DNA from: Branchiostoma belcheri
Taxonomy: Eukaryota > Chordata > Leptocardii > Amphioxiformes > Branchiostomatidae
Reading direction: 5' to 3'
Length of the DNA: 64,000 nt
NCBI RefSeq assembly: GCF_001625305.1
Contig: NW_017803976.1
Span: 251,683-315,682 of the forward strand
Positions 1 to 27,978 of the stretch are shown here, one piece after another; within the stretch, counting starts at the first letter, position 1, and the number at the start of each line of letters is the position of its first letter. The notes beneath the pieces were generated by a model, which saw only the letters and a program-made list of their open reading frames with translations, was not told where the DNA came from and did not search any database. The position numbers and the translations under genes are program-made.

Positions 1-91
1 ATGCCTTGAAACTAACGTTTCTTAAAATGTGGCCTTGTTGTCTTTGCACATTGAAAATGCAAGTAAATATTTCCATGAAGATGTGACTTAC

Positions 92-15892
<15,801 letters not shown>

Positions 15893-18146
15893 ATGTTTAG
15901 CAGCCAGGAATACCTGGATAAGAAAACTGGTCCGTCCGGTGTAGGGCGGCTACAGTACCTCCAGTCACTGGTCACAGAGTTTCAAGATACAGATAAAGAA
16001 GGTATGTATCTAATTGTCGTCAAATATCTTTGGTAAATGTTTTATAATCTCCAAGCAGATGTTGTAGGGGAAAGTTATAATGTGACTATTTCCCTCCCAA
16101 TATCTGTTTGGAGGCAGAAAAGTGTAATCAAATGATTTGTTTGTAAGATTGTAGGTAATGTCCTTAGTGCTAACATAGATGCAGACTTTGTTAGTCAGTG
16201 ATCAACTTGTTGGTTTTGATAAATGTTTTTTTTTTTTTTGCACATTCATATTTTTCAGATTGCAAGGAGCAGGTTTTAGCCAACCTGGCCAATTTTGCCT
16301 ATGACCCCATCAACTATGAACACCTCAGGAAACTCAATGTCATCGACATGTTTCTAGGTGAGTATCATGGATCAAATGAGCTCTGTCAATGTTATTCTTA
16401 CTTTAAAGTGGTGTTTAAGATGATATTTATATCAAGTTGTTACCTTGCTACATTTATCACAGTCATGTAAAATAATGCTGTTGTGGGGTCGTGTGGCATA
16501 GCGGTAGCGTCTTTGGCTCGCATCCAAGTGGTCCCGGGTTCGAACCCCACCTTATCACCGATAGGCACTTTACACGACTTTCCTCACTTCACTCAGGTGA
16601 AAATGAGTACATGTACCTAGCTTCAGTTAGGGACGTCCCTCAGATGGGACGTTAAATGGAGGTTGGGAGAGCCACACCCCACACACGTTAAAGAACCCAC
16701 CGCACTTATTGAAAAGAGTAGGGGTCCTTTCCGGTGTGAGTGGTTCAAACTTTACAGTCTAGTCTCGGGTTTGACATCTTTGAAGAGGTGATAGTCACCT
16801 GTTATGTCAATCCTTCCACTAATGTGGTAAATCTTCATAAATAGGTGATAAATCATAGTAAAAATGCATGCTAATCAATGCTAAATATTTCTGCCTGCCA
16901 GACTCCCTGACAGAGGAAAATGAGAGGCTGGTAGAGTTTGGAATTGGTGGTCTCTGCAATTTGGCTCTTGGTAAGTGGAAGCATTATTATAATACCTGTA
17001 ACTTTTGTTTTTTCTGTATGATAATTCTTCTTTTCTGAAAATGGTAATCATGGAATTGTCAGTGGTAGAACTGAATTCATTAGCACACAAAAGTCTGTAG
17101 CTTTGCTTTAGATATTGACATTGTTATTGACAATTTTATGTCATTTTTCTGTTTTGCAGATAAACAGAATAAGGAACACATTCTAGCCAGTGGAGGTGTG
17201 GACCTGGTTATCCAATGTCTGTCAAGGTAGGTTTCTCCCTTACACTGGTTACTTGCAAAATGCAACACATGTAATGATTGGTGACTTGGCCTCACCTCGG
17301 CAATATGTTATAGTTCCTTCAGTTGTTTTCTCATTTTAACAGTTCCTCATCCCTAAAACTTGTTGATGTTTATGTGCCCTGCAACATTTGTATATTTTCT
17401 TGGTGGTATGGGGTATGGGGTACTTTAAAAAGCATGTTTGCTGCACATTATTTGTAAATGTGTATCTGATCCTGTTTCAGCCGAAATGAGGAAACAGTGC
17501 TGAACGCCATCACTACCTTAATGTTCCTCACCACACCTGCATCAAAACCAGGTATGAATTTAAGCCTTGGTGTCATTCCTCCTACATGCAGAAAGAAGCA
17601 AAAGTATTGTATGACACATTATTGGTGGATGCAGCTGTCTTAAATCTTCTATGCTTTACAGAACTTTAGTCGTGCGTACCAGTTTAATCCTTCCTTGTAC
17701 ATTTGTACTATGACACAAAGAGTACAAATGTTTGAATGTAAATATTATGCCCTCTTCTCCACACAGCTATCACTAGTCTCTCAGTAGTGGAGTGTATGCT
17801 GAGATTTCAACTCTCCAAAAACCCCAGACTCAGCAACCTGGCAACAATCTTCCTAGAGGTATATTACCAGATATGCTCTTGGTTTACAACCTTTTGTAAT
17901 TAGGATATCATTTTGAGAAATCATAATACAAAATAATGGTTTCAGAGTATTTTCTCCTTATTAAATCACAATACATGTACCAATCTTGATATTTCGGGAT
18001 GGAAGTATAGTGGACGGATGTTTAATTCCTTAAATTCTTTTTACATGTAGGATTACTGCAGTAGACAACAGGTGGAGGCAGCCAGACAGGCCCAGACTGG
18101 TGATGCTGTGGGGATCGCACTGCCTTCAGAACCTCAGGAGACATGA
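15893..18146 (+). CDS. ARMC7: Armadillo repeat-containing protein 7 (ARMC7)
   Basis: Small all-ARM-repeat protein; its vertebrate homologue is about 198 residues and this model gives 200. Exons: 15893-16001, 16259-16357, 16902-16970, 17160-17226, 17481-17551, 17767-17858, 18051-18146, all with GT/AG borders and one open frame ending in TGA. Family-matching stretches include [58 protein letters not shown] and [13 protein letters not shown]. There is no signal peptide or membrane segment, so it should be soluble; ARM repeats usually bind partner proteins. A consensus-like donor (CAG|GTATGC) starts 3 nt after the stop and a possible acceptor lies near 18608, so the 3' UTR may be spliced. AATAAA signals occur at 19162 and 19567. 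Intron 2 carries a SINE and intron 1 a tiny MITE. Confidence 0.95.
16048..16115. mobile_element. Minimal MITE of the CTCCAAGCAGA family
   Basis: AATCTCCAAGCAGATGTTGT on the left and ATATCTGTTTGGAGG on the right enclose about 35 bp. It sits in ARMC7 intron 1. A lone left end of the family is also at about 61241. Confidence 0.6.
16481..16790 (+). mobile_element. tRNA-derived SINE
   Basis: A box GTGGCATAGCGGTAGCG (about 16493) and B box GGGTTCGAACCCC (about 16537), followed by a body with GGCACTTTACACGACTTTCC, GGGACGTTAAATGG and CACGTTAAAGAACCCACCGC. This is the best preserved of four related copies in the window. It lies in ARMC7 intron 2. Confidence 0.88.
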
Positions 18147-21100
18147 CAGGTATGCTTCTAAAGTTGCTGTATAGATGGTCACCTGAAAATTGATCTGATT
18201 GTATGTATAAAGTTGGGCCAAAAAAACTTGCCCTTATTGTGAGATCACAGAGCATGGTATTCCTAGGAGTTAATTCTTTTTTTTTTTGTTATTTCACATC
18301 ATCTTTGATTTTTGAAGACTGGTGCTAACAAGTGGTTCCCTTCCTTTGACATTACTTATTTTTTCCTTTCCCTCTCTGTCACCCTTCATGTACTTAAAAA
18401 ACCGTATGGTCGCAAACTTTTTTGGGAAAGGGGTGAACAGTAGGGCCCACGAGTATGTCTCCCATATAATCAAGTCAATTTGGCCTATAATAAGACAATT
18501 GTCATCATCTTCATCAGACATCCAGATTGTAGAGTGGTACAATTGTGATCAATCATGAATGTTAAATTGACAGCACTACCACCACTTTCCTGTGTCTTAT
18601 TCTTTGTAGTGGGCTACAAGCAAGACTTCAAAGGGCATGCAAGGGACTTCCTCATACAAGTGAAGGTGCTATGCAATTATGCATAGACAATACTGCACAA
18701 GGAACTTCGCTGAATCTGATAAGTGCCATGTACCAGAAGACAATGTAAAGAATGTACAGTTTTTGTAAACCTCAGGGGCCTATGTTTTGTAAGTGTACAT
18801 GTAGAATCTGTAATTTTTTTAAAATTGTACCTGGCAGTGCATTCTCTGGGGAATCGGTTTTGAGATGTCCTGACAAGCACAAAAAGCACAGAAAATTGTT
18901 CTTTACCAATGCTTTGAAATGTTTTTCTTTGTCTGGAAAGTAAAAAGAGTATTCATCAATGTTTTTCTTATGAATTAAGATTTTAAAATCTTAAAAGAAC
19001 AAAATAGTAGATCCCTACTGTGATCGACAAGTGTGTTATGTTATTTAACATGCCTCATGATCAGTCTTTCATTATTGCATCCAGTTTGCTTGGGAAATAC
19101 AAGAAATTGTTGCTGATGTGTTTTCTGGAGATCATGGAGATAGAAGATTTATTAATTTAACAATAAAGCACATCAAACAAATGTAGGAAAACAAAAAGGT
19201 ACAAACTTTATTCATGGTCAATCAACTCAGATTACATTTACAGCATTTTGCAATACCATTTTAGTACATATCATTATAAGTTTTATATCAAGACATATTC
19301 TGGTTTTACTTATTAATTAGAACTTCTGACTTTGTGTAATTTATTTAAACTTCTTGTTCAGAGTAGTACATTAGAAAAGTACATCAGAAAAGTGTATTGA
19401 ACAACACACTTGCCAGAGATATTTCTTTGATATTACTATGTTTTATGTATGATATCAATGATTCAATATTTATTTAGTTCTTTTGTTAAGTTGTACCTTT
19501 TTTGTTTTCCACTTGCCATTGTATATACTTTGTCCTGTGTATGTTAAACTTTGTAACAGTCTCCTGAATAAAATGTAACAAAAAAACTTACATGGTTTCC
19601 AAAAGTCCTAATTGTGTATTATGCACATGCAGTAAAACACTAAACTTAAAGATAAATGTTATGATTTGAAACAAACAGCAAAAAACTACCATTCTGGTGA
19701 TATGAATGATTCAATATTCATTCAGTTTTTGTTGTTGTTAGTTCTGTCTATGTACTCAAAGGCAGACTTTACTTACTTAATGTTTACTATCAGTTGTCTT
19801 GGTTTAATGTAGCTTATTCTTTTCCTTATAGCAATATCTAATCTTGTCTGTTGGTACCTTTTTTACATTGTATATTTAATCCTAAAAACACTAGATAATG
19901 TTGAAAAAAATACATGATTGTGTATAATCAATTAAGTTCAAGTAAGATAACTTATTCCTTTATGCACACCACACTTATTATAATTATACACACCACACTT
20001 ATTGTATACACCACACTAATTATAATTATATGCACTACACGTTTATAATTACTCACACCACACACCACACTTAAAGACTATCTTGTATACATGTACTGTA
20101 TCCAATACTTGTGTATATAACTAATTATAATGGAGAATGCTAATGGACCATGACTTGTAGGTAGGAAACAGAGTCATTCATGCTTCATGCTCTCACAGGA
20201 TCCTTTGACTTTTGCATGTGAAGTTACAATGTAGTGAAGTGATCTCATTGACACTGCAATTTATATTACCACAAGACCACTACTAGTACTTCTTGAAATT
20301 CCCCTATTTTAGAAGTAGAGTAGTCTGGTTAACAATTCATATGGTACACAAAGTTACACTTGTCCCACACTGACAAGAGTACTTTTTATGACAGGGATAT
20401 TTCTTTTTTGCTGAAGAGGAAATAGCATACAATATAATTCTTAAGTTTGTACATTTCACAAGCAAGGTTTCTACATTCAACATTACACAATATATATTTT
20501 GTCTTCTTGTCTAAGGAAAAGATGAGTAAAGGTAAAGTATATCACAGCAACCTTCCTTGTACATTTCATTCATTTTGAAGGGAAAGGTGAGTCAATTTTG
20601 GGTACAACTTTCTGTTTCTGTTATGTCACTTCTTGTTGGCATCGAAACCTGTCTGCCATGAATCAAGGCAATAACATAGTATTACATAGAGTAGATACTT
20701 TCATCACGAAATGAAGATGGACAGGCTTAAGATCGAAAGATAAAAGGCATCAAATTTAGAAGAATTCCGGATCCGTGACCAAAACGGAGGGACACCTGAG
20801 AGCAGGAAGGAACAACAGACATACATGTAGGAACAGCCATAAACAACTCAGAAACATCGCAGGGCACTCCAGGGGCATGTCGCAAGGCTAGAGGACAACA
20901 TGTGATGGGACTCCAGGAGAAACGAACAAGAGGGCGCCCCGTGAAGTATACATGTAAGTCTACGTATACAGACTTGTCAAACACCTGGGCCCCTCATAGC
21001 CAAAATTGGCTCAAGAGCTGCAATGTGTATGAGTAAAGGGAATGATGTTCACTCCTTGATTAAGGGGTAGCCGTTACAAATCGGATGGCACCCAGGCTAG

Positions 21101-21374
21101 ATTAAGGCTCCATTACACTCAGAATCAACCGTTCATGAGTCAAGCAGAACCAGGAAGAATGAAGAACTGGGGGAACCCTTTAAACTAGAGACAGGGTGAG
21201 CTAGAATGACGTGGCGTCTGAATGAAATTGTCTTCATTTGGAATGTACTGAGGGTTTCTAGAATGCATTTCAAATATCCAGGAATATACGAGTTGTATTA
21301 ACACGGCATTCTGGTTCGTTCTGCCTCTAGTGTGAAGGGGATGTAATAGTGAGCATCACCCTCACTCAGGTTTG
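18147..21374. other. 3' UTR and intergenic DNA between convergent ARMC7 and PLCXD-type genes
   Basis: No coding exon seen. The left part probably holds the ARMC7 3' UTR (AATAAA at 19162 and 19567). The right part precedes the stop of the minus-strand PLCXD-type gene and probably includes its 3' UTR. Around 18450-18475 lies one end only of the GGCC MITE family (ATAATCAAGTCAATTTGGCC). At 21080-21098 is one end of the TAGCCTGGGTGCCATCC foldback family. The rest is AT-rich and otherwise plain. Confidence 0.5.
19962..20072. repeat. Short AT-rich tandem repeat, CACACCACACTTATTATAATTATA-like
   Basis: Four to five imperfect copies of a unit reading roughly ACACCACACTTATTATAAT, spaced 25-35 bp apart. 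They lie in the probable 3' flank of the PLCXD-type gene. Simple-sequence origin is most likely. Confidence 0.6.
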
Positions 21375-23158
21375 CTAAACCGGGTAGTTTAATTTGATGA
21401 CAGTTTGTGCAAATTCACGATCCACAAAGTCGGCAATGACGATGTTCAGCCCAGAGCTGCCGTATCCAGCTTTTTTCCCCTCCAACCAATGCAGGATCTT
21501 TGGCATGGCCGGGATCGCCAGCTTGCCCTTCAGATTGCCGCACAAATGGAACAGGATGGTTGCCGTGTCCGGCGAGAGAATGGCCTGGGACACGAAGAAC
21601 TTGGATCCCTTGCGTGACTCATTGTCGAGAAACGTATTAATCAATATTGAGATGTCCGGAGTGTTTGCCCAGGGCGAGTAGATGTACGTCTTGTCTGTCC
21701 ACAGGATGTCGTGACCCGTGACGGCAACCTCGTTGGCGTAGAACACGATCACCTGATACCGGTTATCCCACAGGTTGGCCAAGGTTACGTCAACCGCATT
21801 GCCCTTGATTGCCTTTGGGCACAGCATTGAACCGAACGTATTTTTCAGAATGGTGATCATGTTCTCGTCCTGGGGTTTTTCACCAAAATAAAGGTGTTGG
21901 AAATCCAGCAGCACGACCTCCTTCGGGTGGCTGTGGAGCCATTCGGCGATTTCCCGCAACCCGCTCTCCACTTTGCTACCGTACAGTCCGTGCACAAAGT
22001 AGAGAGAGCTGTCGCTCTTTCCCGTGGCGACGCGGAGGTCGAAGTACCGCACTCCGTTTTCAAGCTGCTCCGTGAAGTCGGAACCTTGCGTGACGGCCCA
22101 GTTGTACACCACATCCTTCCCAATCTGCTCTAAACCAAGTGACGGAATTTTGGCCAAGGAATCGATTATATCCTTGATCGTCTTGATCTCACCAGGTGAG
22201 ATATCAGACGTGATGTCCAGGTAGACACTGGCGGAATCATGGGTGCCTGTTGGAGGAACAAGCAAACACAACTCATCAGTATCAATTGATTTAATGCAGC
22301 TATAGTATGATTAAAGGGGGTTCAATCACAAAATCATTGAAAGAGGCTCAGCCACAAAGCCTAGTGATTGAACCTCCTGGAGTGAGGGGTGAGGGAAACT
22401 AATTGGAACAAATTACATTTGTAAAATGGTAATTCTTTTCGAAGGTAGCTTTAGAATTAGCTTTAGGTAGAATTAAGAGCGTATAATTATAAATTGAAAG
22501 GAACATATTCTCTCTACTGCGAATATTCGTTTCCAATATACATTATTACAGTATAGTAACTGTACAAAGCTTCCCCTTCTACAGTGAAATTAAGTTCCGG
22601 CGAAAATAAACGAACTCATAGTATAAGATACGGATAGGTGTAGTGTCTGGGGTATTTCAATTTGTCAGCTGAGAGTCAATAAATGTACTGGGAAATTTAA
22701 AGATGCTATAATATTTACCTTTAGAAGGCTTGATATGTTTGATATATTGCTCAGAAAACACACTTGTATGGTGAATGCAAATACTAGTCTAGTATACGAA
22801 GACAGCCACTGAAAACCGCTTATTGTAGCCTCTTCGGAACATATTTTTCAGCCTCTCGCAGGGAATCGAATATGAAAAGGGCCGTTCACAGAGGGTCAAG
22901 GTGTGACATGTATATGTGATAACTTATGGAGGAACTCCTCCGCCTTGGAACTTATCATGTCCCCGGCCGAAAAAAAAAACATACCGGGAATGGCGAGATT
23001 CTTGAGCGGTGCATTATACAGTCTGGGCGGTAGATCTCCCATCCAGTTGCCCAAGCGGGTGTCTAGCTTGGAGAGGTACAGCAGATTTCGCTTGCATTCG
23101 TCCATCTCGGAAGACTTATCAGTCGCCATGCTTGACATGCACTTATCTGACACTGTAC
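21375..23158 (-). CDS. PLCXD: PI-PLC X domain-containing protein (PLCXD family)
   Basis: Small phosphatidylinositol-specific phospholipase C-like protein with only the X half of the catalytic barrel. Two coding exons: 22985-23158 (first ATG at 23138) and 21375-22246. They join inside the catalytic motif NLAIPG|THDS. From that ATG the protein is 341 residues, against about 305-325 in vertebrate PLCXD1-3. Catalytic-type residues are all present: H54-D55 in IPGTHDS, D121 and R123 in GVRYFDLR, H137 in FVHGLYG, and LDFQHLY at 165-171. This predicts an active enzyme, though the reaction is inferred from family. No signal peptide or Y/C2/EF modules are visible, as expected for PLCXDs. The first coding exon has an acceptor (CCCACAG) 20 nt before the ATG, so a non-coding exon lies upstream; the best candidate ends at 23422. 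Confidence 0.93.
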
Positions 23159-23394
23159 CTGTGGGTAAATCAGATAGGCAAATAAGACAAGGTAAATGTA
23201 AAGTGTAGCCTGAGTACCATCCGTATTTGTTGTCCCCTACTCTAAAGATACATCGTGTACTTTTATACTAAGTATTGCCAATTTTGACATTCCTTGATAC
23301 AAGTAGATCAGGGATGAAATATCATCATTGCGATTTGCTATTGTAAATATATGTTGTTTAGATTCAAAAGCTACTATTGGAAATGAAGTGCGGG

Positions 23395-24060
23395 ACACGA
23401 CAAGACAGAAAACAAACTCACTTGTTTCAGCGGGCCTAGAATTCTGCGACGCTCAAGTCGTGTTGGTGTTCGTGTGAGAATGAAAGGATATTGCTTGAAC
23501 GCAAATTCTTCAACCACCGATAGTTTCGTCCAGCCAATCGATGTGTCTGACACGGAAGAACTTGACTTTACTCATCCAATCAGCAACCGCCTTACTTCAA
23601 AGTACGAGGATTTATGCTTGTCTGCAAAACATGTTTTGTACACTCAAGGCTGAATGTAGACATTGTTCCCTGCCATTCCGTGCTCAAGGTGTGACCTAAC
23701 CTTTCCTCCTAGCGATGGGAAAGTAACAAATAAAAACAAACGAAACGATATGCCTGATCAGTGTTGACTTTTGAAGAAAACTTTCCGCTAGTTCTTTGTA
23801 AGAAAAAGTAACGCATCATTGCGCACATGTCTATCAAACGATGTTGTTGTCAACCTTCGTAGTGCTCAACAAAGGAAGGAATGTCTCATCAAAGAGACAA
23901 TGTCAGCTCGGTATTTTGCAATATTGACTTAAACGAAACTCTTCGCCTGTTCTTTTTACCAACATATGTGGACCACTGCACTAAAAGGTCTATGTAAAGT
24001 TGTACCTGCCTGTTACTACAACAGTCAAGTACTGTTGTTTAAACATTTCGAAAAGCATTT
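23395..24060 (-). promoter_or_regulatory. Probable 5' exon/promoter of the PLCXD-type gene; copy 1 of a segmental duplication
   Basis: On the minus strand a GTGAGT donor follows CTGAAACAA, with the exon side starting at 23422. Reading upstream gives no long open frame, so it would be a 5' UTR exon. It would splice to the acceptor of the first PLCXD coding exon. CCAAT motifs near 23535 and 23575 and the absence of other genes fit a promoter. The segment is closely similar (by eye about 85 percent over 23430-23710) to 41020-41310, including the donor and CCAAT motifs. Confidence 0.5.
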
Positions 24061-24504
24061 TTTTTATCCGGAATGTGATGATTTTCTCTTCTGTTAAAAT
24101 ATGCCATTTATTCTGTTTAGTCTGGTCCATCTTGAAAAACAAGTTGACAGAATTGAATGGGGCTTCCCAGCTTTTTAAACTTAAAGGTTCAGTGAATAAG
24201 TAAAATAGAGCCTTTCAAGGCACCTGGTACGGTATGCGTTGTTGTTTTTTATCGACAAACCGTCAGTAAGTTTTCTCACGATATTCAGCATCTGGTGCTC
24301 ACTTCTCAAAAACAACATTTCCTATGTTATCATCAACACTAGCTACTCTAATAATGACAGAACACCTGGGGATATGACTGACAAAAGCCAAGTTTCTCAA
24401 CTTTCTTGAAAGGGTTTATTTACAAAGAGTGGGGAAATTGAGCATTTTTCGGAGACATGCCCGCATAATTGATAGATCCCACTTTCAGACAGTGAAACGT
24501 ATGG

Positions 24505-24650
24505 AGCAAAAAGACACTTTTTTCACACAAAAAAATTTTTTATTCAGCCGACGTTTCGGTGACCGTCTGTCACCTTCCTCAGGGCTGACTGGTTGTCGCT
24601 TCTACGAGATAGGACGTTTGGGGACCGCATTGTAGATACAGTTCCCTGTA
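24505..24650 (-). mobile_element. Retroelement 3' tail, Penelope-like suspected
   Basis: Read on the minus strand there is a hairpin-bearing run, CTGAGGAAGGTGACAGACGG then CACCGAAACGTCGGCTG, followed by AATAAAAAATTTTTT. Segments of this type (a short stem plus GAAACGTCGGCTGAATAAA) commonly end Penelope-like and some LINE elements. No reverse transcriptase was found next to it, so this is a short 5'-truncated tail. The family is an inference. Confidence 0.4.
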
Positions 24651-24767
24651 AGAACGCATATGCGTAGGTAATATGTAAATATTTTACGTTTGGGAATGCA
24701 TCTATAGCAGCGATGAAAGCTATTCACGGAAGTGAAACTTATAGAGTACTCTTCTTGGTATAAACAG

Positions 24768-25178
24768 GTGCCAAAGTGACGACCACAGACTGCGGGGAGA
24801 CTCTCGAGCTCCCCTACGTACGCTTGGGGAAACGTCCCGAGGAACACCGAGCTGCGAGCCAAGCACGCGCCGGTGGTGCGCCGCCTGGTGGGCACAGCCG
24901 ACCTGGACAACTTCGGCGTACAGCACAACGACTACATCATGGGCTCCGACATCATCTACAAGGATGAGACCTTCCCGGATCTGCACAAGACCATCATGCA
25001 CCTCGCCGGAGCGGAAACGGTTCTGTACCTGCAGCTGGCTGGAAGGATCCGGTTTTCGGCAGACGAAGACTTTCTGAACACGCTGAAACAGGATTTCTAC
25101 CTCAGCTGCGTTTATGAGGACCCGATAAGGGAGGTGTACTTATATCGCGGCGAAAAGTTTAGAAATTCCAAGACATGA
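24768..25178 (+). pseudogene. Orphan terminal exon of a METTL21A-like lysine methyltransferase
   Basis: An acceptor (TATAAACAG) at 24767 opens onto GAKVTTTDCGETLEL, which matches the post-I motif of the family-16 methyltransferases (METTL21A has LGAHVTITD). Then, one base out of frame, comes NVPRNTELR, then HNDYIMGSDIIYKDETFPDL (METTL21A: DLILGADIIYLEETFTDL), then LAGRIRFSADEDFL and YEDPIREVYLYRGEKF to a TGA. AATAAA follows 17 nt later. The SAM-binding motif I exon was not found upstream. The frame change between about 24790 and 24835 and the missing 5' half argue for a decayed duplicate. A sequencing error or an unseen intron could also explain the frame change. If alive it would be a cytosolic protein-lysine methyltransferase. 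Confidence 0.65.
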
Positions 25179-25431
25179 AGAACAAGGCTGAGGCAATAAA
25201 AATCATTGCCAAGGCGACGACTGAATGATATATATTATTTCATGTGGTGGAGCTAGCAATCTACATTACAATTATCAGAAAAACATATTTCCCTATGTTA
25301 TAAAGTCATGCACATAGTGAAATTTACAGGCTGGGCGGAGGAGGTGTGGGGCAATATACCAAATACACGTACAGGAGGAATCAGCCGTTCTTCCCCAGCA
25401 ATATAGATTTTATGATGACATACTTACTTAC

Positions 25432-25515
25432 TTTACTTTGGTCGAGTTCCCGCTCGAACCAAACTTAAAACCATCCTCCACTTCACTCTATCCTCCACCA
25501 GAGACTGGATTTTAT
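25432..25515 (-). mobile_element. LINE C-terminal remnant with simple tail
   Basis: The minus strand reads SLVEDRVKWRMVLSLVRAGT then RPK and a stop, followed directly by a short GTAAGTAAG-type tail. A WRM-rich basic C-terminus ending in a microsatellite tail is typical of non-LTR retrotransposons, but only about 30 residues remain and the clade cannot be told. Confidence 0.45.
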
Positions 25516-26476
25516 GTCTGATCTGAAGCTGTTACTCCTTTGACTTTTTTTTTACCTTTTGTGGGTTCCACAAGGACAGATAATTTCTTTTCTCTCTGTG
25601 ACCTGTTTGAATATGGTCTTTGGCCAAAGACAGCTGTGCTCTCTGTCCATGGTGTGGGGAGAAGACTGATGACCAGTAATTAATCATGCCAGGCATCTGG
25701 ATGGGTGGCACGTGGGCACCCAGTGTAAGTTACCTACTTGATCCAAAAACCACATGGCCGAAGGTTTCCTCCAAACCAATTCCCTGGGGAACGCATTCGT
25801 GCAATTTTTGAAATTCTTTCAAAGCGATCGTAGTACTTGCACAAATGCCTCCGCCCCAAAGGCGTCGCCAAAAAAAACTCAAGTAAAAAAAAAACTACTA
25901 GATCAACTCAATTGCTTGACGTACAACTCAGGAATCCGGTGCATCGGTAAACAGGATAAACATCCCAGAACATGTAATTTCGATCAAGCTAACAGAACGA
26001 ACTTTCATATGAAGATTCCGTAAGCCCCAAACCTCTGCAGCTATAAAAAAAATCACACATGCTTCGCCTCACTTTATGCATTACGTACGCTTTGAGTTTT
26101 ACCAAAGGGATATATTTCGAGAGACTCAGTGTGTTTGTGTGGGTGTGTTGGTGGTTTGTGTGGGTGTTTTTGTGTGTGCACGTTTGTAATGACATTCCAC
26201 AATGCAGCTTCTATTTGCTTGAAGCTACATAGATTGTTACAATTTTGTTCAAATAAACCAGTCAGCAAGCAAGAAATCGAATGTATCACAGCATTGCCTA
26301 TTTTTATAATGTTGTGAATTTCTTGTTTCACTCGTTATTGTGAATTTCGCACGGTTTCTGTACTATTCCACTGTCCTGCACTCGCAACCCTCCGGTTCCT
26401 GAGTTCCTCGTTAGTCTATTAGCTTAGACTGTATTTGCTGTATGTTGCTGTGGGAGTAAACATGTAACTTGATCGA

Positions 26477-27182
26477 GCAACTTGTACATACTCAACACTA
26501 GGGCTGCGTACCTAAACGTAACATCAGGTACAGGTACAGGTACCGGTACAGAGGTTTAGGTACAGGTCCGGACCTGTACCTGTACCTGAACAATTTGACA
26601 AATTAACACGTGTTCTTTTTTTCAATCATGACACAGAAACAATAATAAAGTGTTGACAACTTGTCAGTATCTTTATTCAGAAAACATCAAACACAACCCT
26701 GGATCAGCCACACTCTCGCGATGTCTCGTGAGACTGAGGATCTCAAATCAATCGACGGTGTTTACGTCTTTTCCAGTGCTAATTTTTCGTCTTTGTGGTA
26801 GGATTTACCTATCTTTAGTCATATACATGGTGTAAACTAGCTATTTCGGTATATACTCGTTACTTCATGATCCGGTATTTTGGACCTGTACCGAAACGAT
26901 TTTTACGGTATTGGACCGGTACAGTGTACCGGTCCGCAGCCCTACTCAACACATATTGACACTAGTGTAACTGCTGTAACAATAGATGTATCTGAATGCT
27001 CGACGGGAAAAACAACAACACACAGATATCACTGATATGTGACACCATTGCCCCACGCAACTTGTACATACTCAACACATATTGACACTAGTGTAACTGC
27101 TGTAACAATAGATGTATCTGAATGCTCGACGGGAAAAACAACAACACACAGATATCACTGATATGTGACACCATTGCCCCAC
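26477..27182. repeat. 126-bp tandem duplication, left copy interrupted by a hAT-like MITE
   Basis: Unit 2 is 27057-27182 (126 bp, starts GCAACTTGTACATACTCAAC). Unit 1 is 26477-27056; removing the 446-bp MITE and one 8-bp target copy leaves exactly 126 bp. The two units are nearly identical. Unit 2 retains the unoccupied target CTCAACAC at 27071-27078. Confidence 0.9.
26499..26944. mobile_element. hAT-like MITE (TIR TAGGGCTGCG, 8-bp TSD CTCAACAC)
   Basis: Begins TAGGGCTGCGTACC and ends GGTCCGCAGCCCTA, an inverted terminal repeat. It is flanked by CTCAACAC at 26491-26498 and 26945-26952. Eight-base target duplications and a TAGGG-type terminus are hallmarks of hAT transposons. There is no transposase. 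The interior is built of GGTACAGGTAC-like and GGTCCGGACC-like inverted motifs. Confidence 0.88.
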
Positions 27183-27906
27183 TTTATTCCGCATGTACGG
27201 AACTCGAGATGTTTCCATAACTCATCAAACGAAATAACACAATACATCTTGTCAATCTACATCTTACAACCTACAACACAGTTTTCAAGAGACAACAGTT
27301 CACTTATCAATGAAATTATCAAGTCTATGTGTTTACTGTTTAGCATTGATTATTTTTACTCCATGCATGTTCTTAGTGTAGTACAGATATAGTTTACAAA
27401 CAACAATTGATCAGATACCACCTAATTAAATCATGTAAGTAAAAGGCATAAATTCAGATCCAAATACAACATGTGATATATGAATTGAATAATTTACTGT
27501 AACAGGTATCAATACGACTCTCTTGGGCTTTTTCGTCCCAGTAAACGGTCTGCGGTTTCTGTTAATAAATACAATTATAATAGTAATATAAATTGGTAAG
27601 TGAATTATGTCACATTATACCCTGTGTTTTGCATATTGAGCCATGGTCACATTACCCAATTTTTTCACCAGCAAATAATCAACTTTAAGTCAGTCTGAAG
27701 AGCAGAGACCAATATCATTTTCTAAAAGAAAACAAATTTGTAAAATCTAGTACTGTTCAGGTCAACAAGAAATTGTACTATTTATCATCCAGTAACTGAG
27801 TAGTGCGCATGCCCTCCATGCAGACCCCCCATGTGTGGAGATGATGGGGATAATGCCGACCTTTAGCATGGATTCCAATTGGATCATTACTGAAGATCCA
27901 TGTCGT

Positions 27907-27978
27907 TATTTTGCTCCAAGCAAGACGAAATTAAGATATTTTAATATCTCAATTTCGTCTTGCTTTGAGCGGAAAAAC
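27907..27978. repeat. Short inverted repeat / hairpin
   Basis: Arms TTGCTCCAAGCAAGACGAAA and its near-complement TTTCGTCTTGCTTTGAGCGG are separated by an AT-rich loop, so the transcript of either strand would fold into a stem of about 30 bp. It may be a tiny foldback element. Nothing shows it is a microRNA. Confidence 0.6.

Noticed and set aside
16493-16552. Possible tRNA gene with A and B boxes
   Set aside because: The boxes are followed by a long conserved body shared with three other copies, so it is a tRNA-derived SINE and no mature cloverleaf is seen.
21394-22224. Several open frames on the plus strand opposite the PLCXD exon
   Set aside because: They are shadows of a strongly conserved coding exon.
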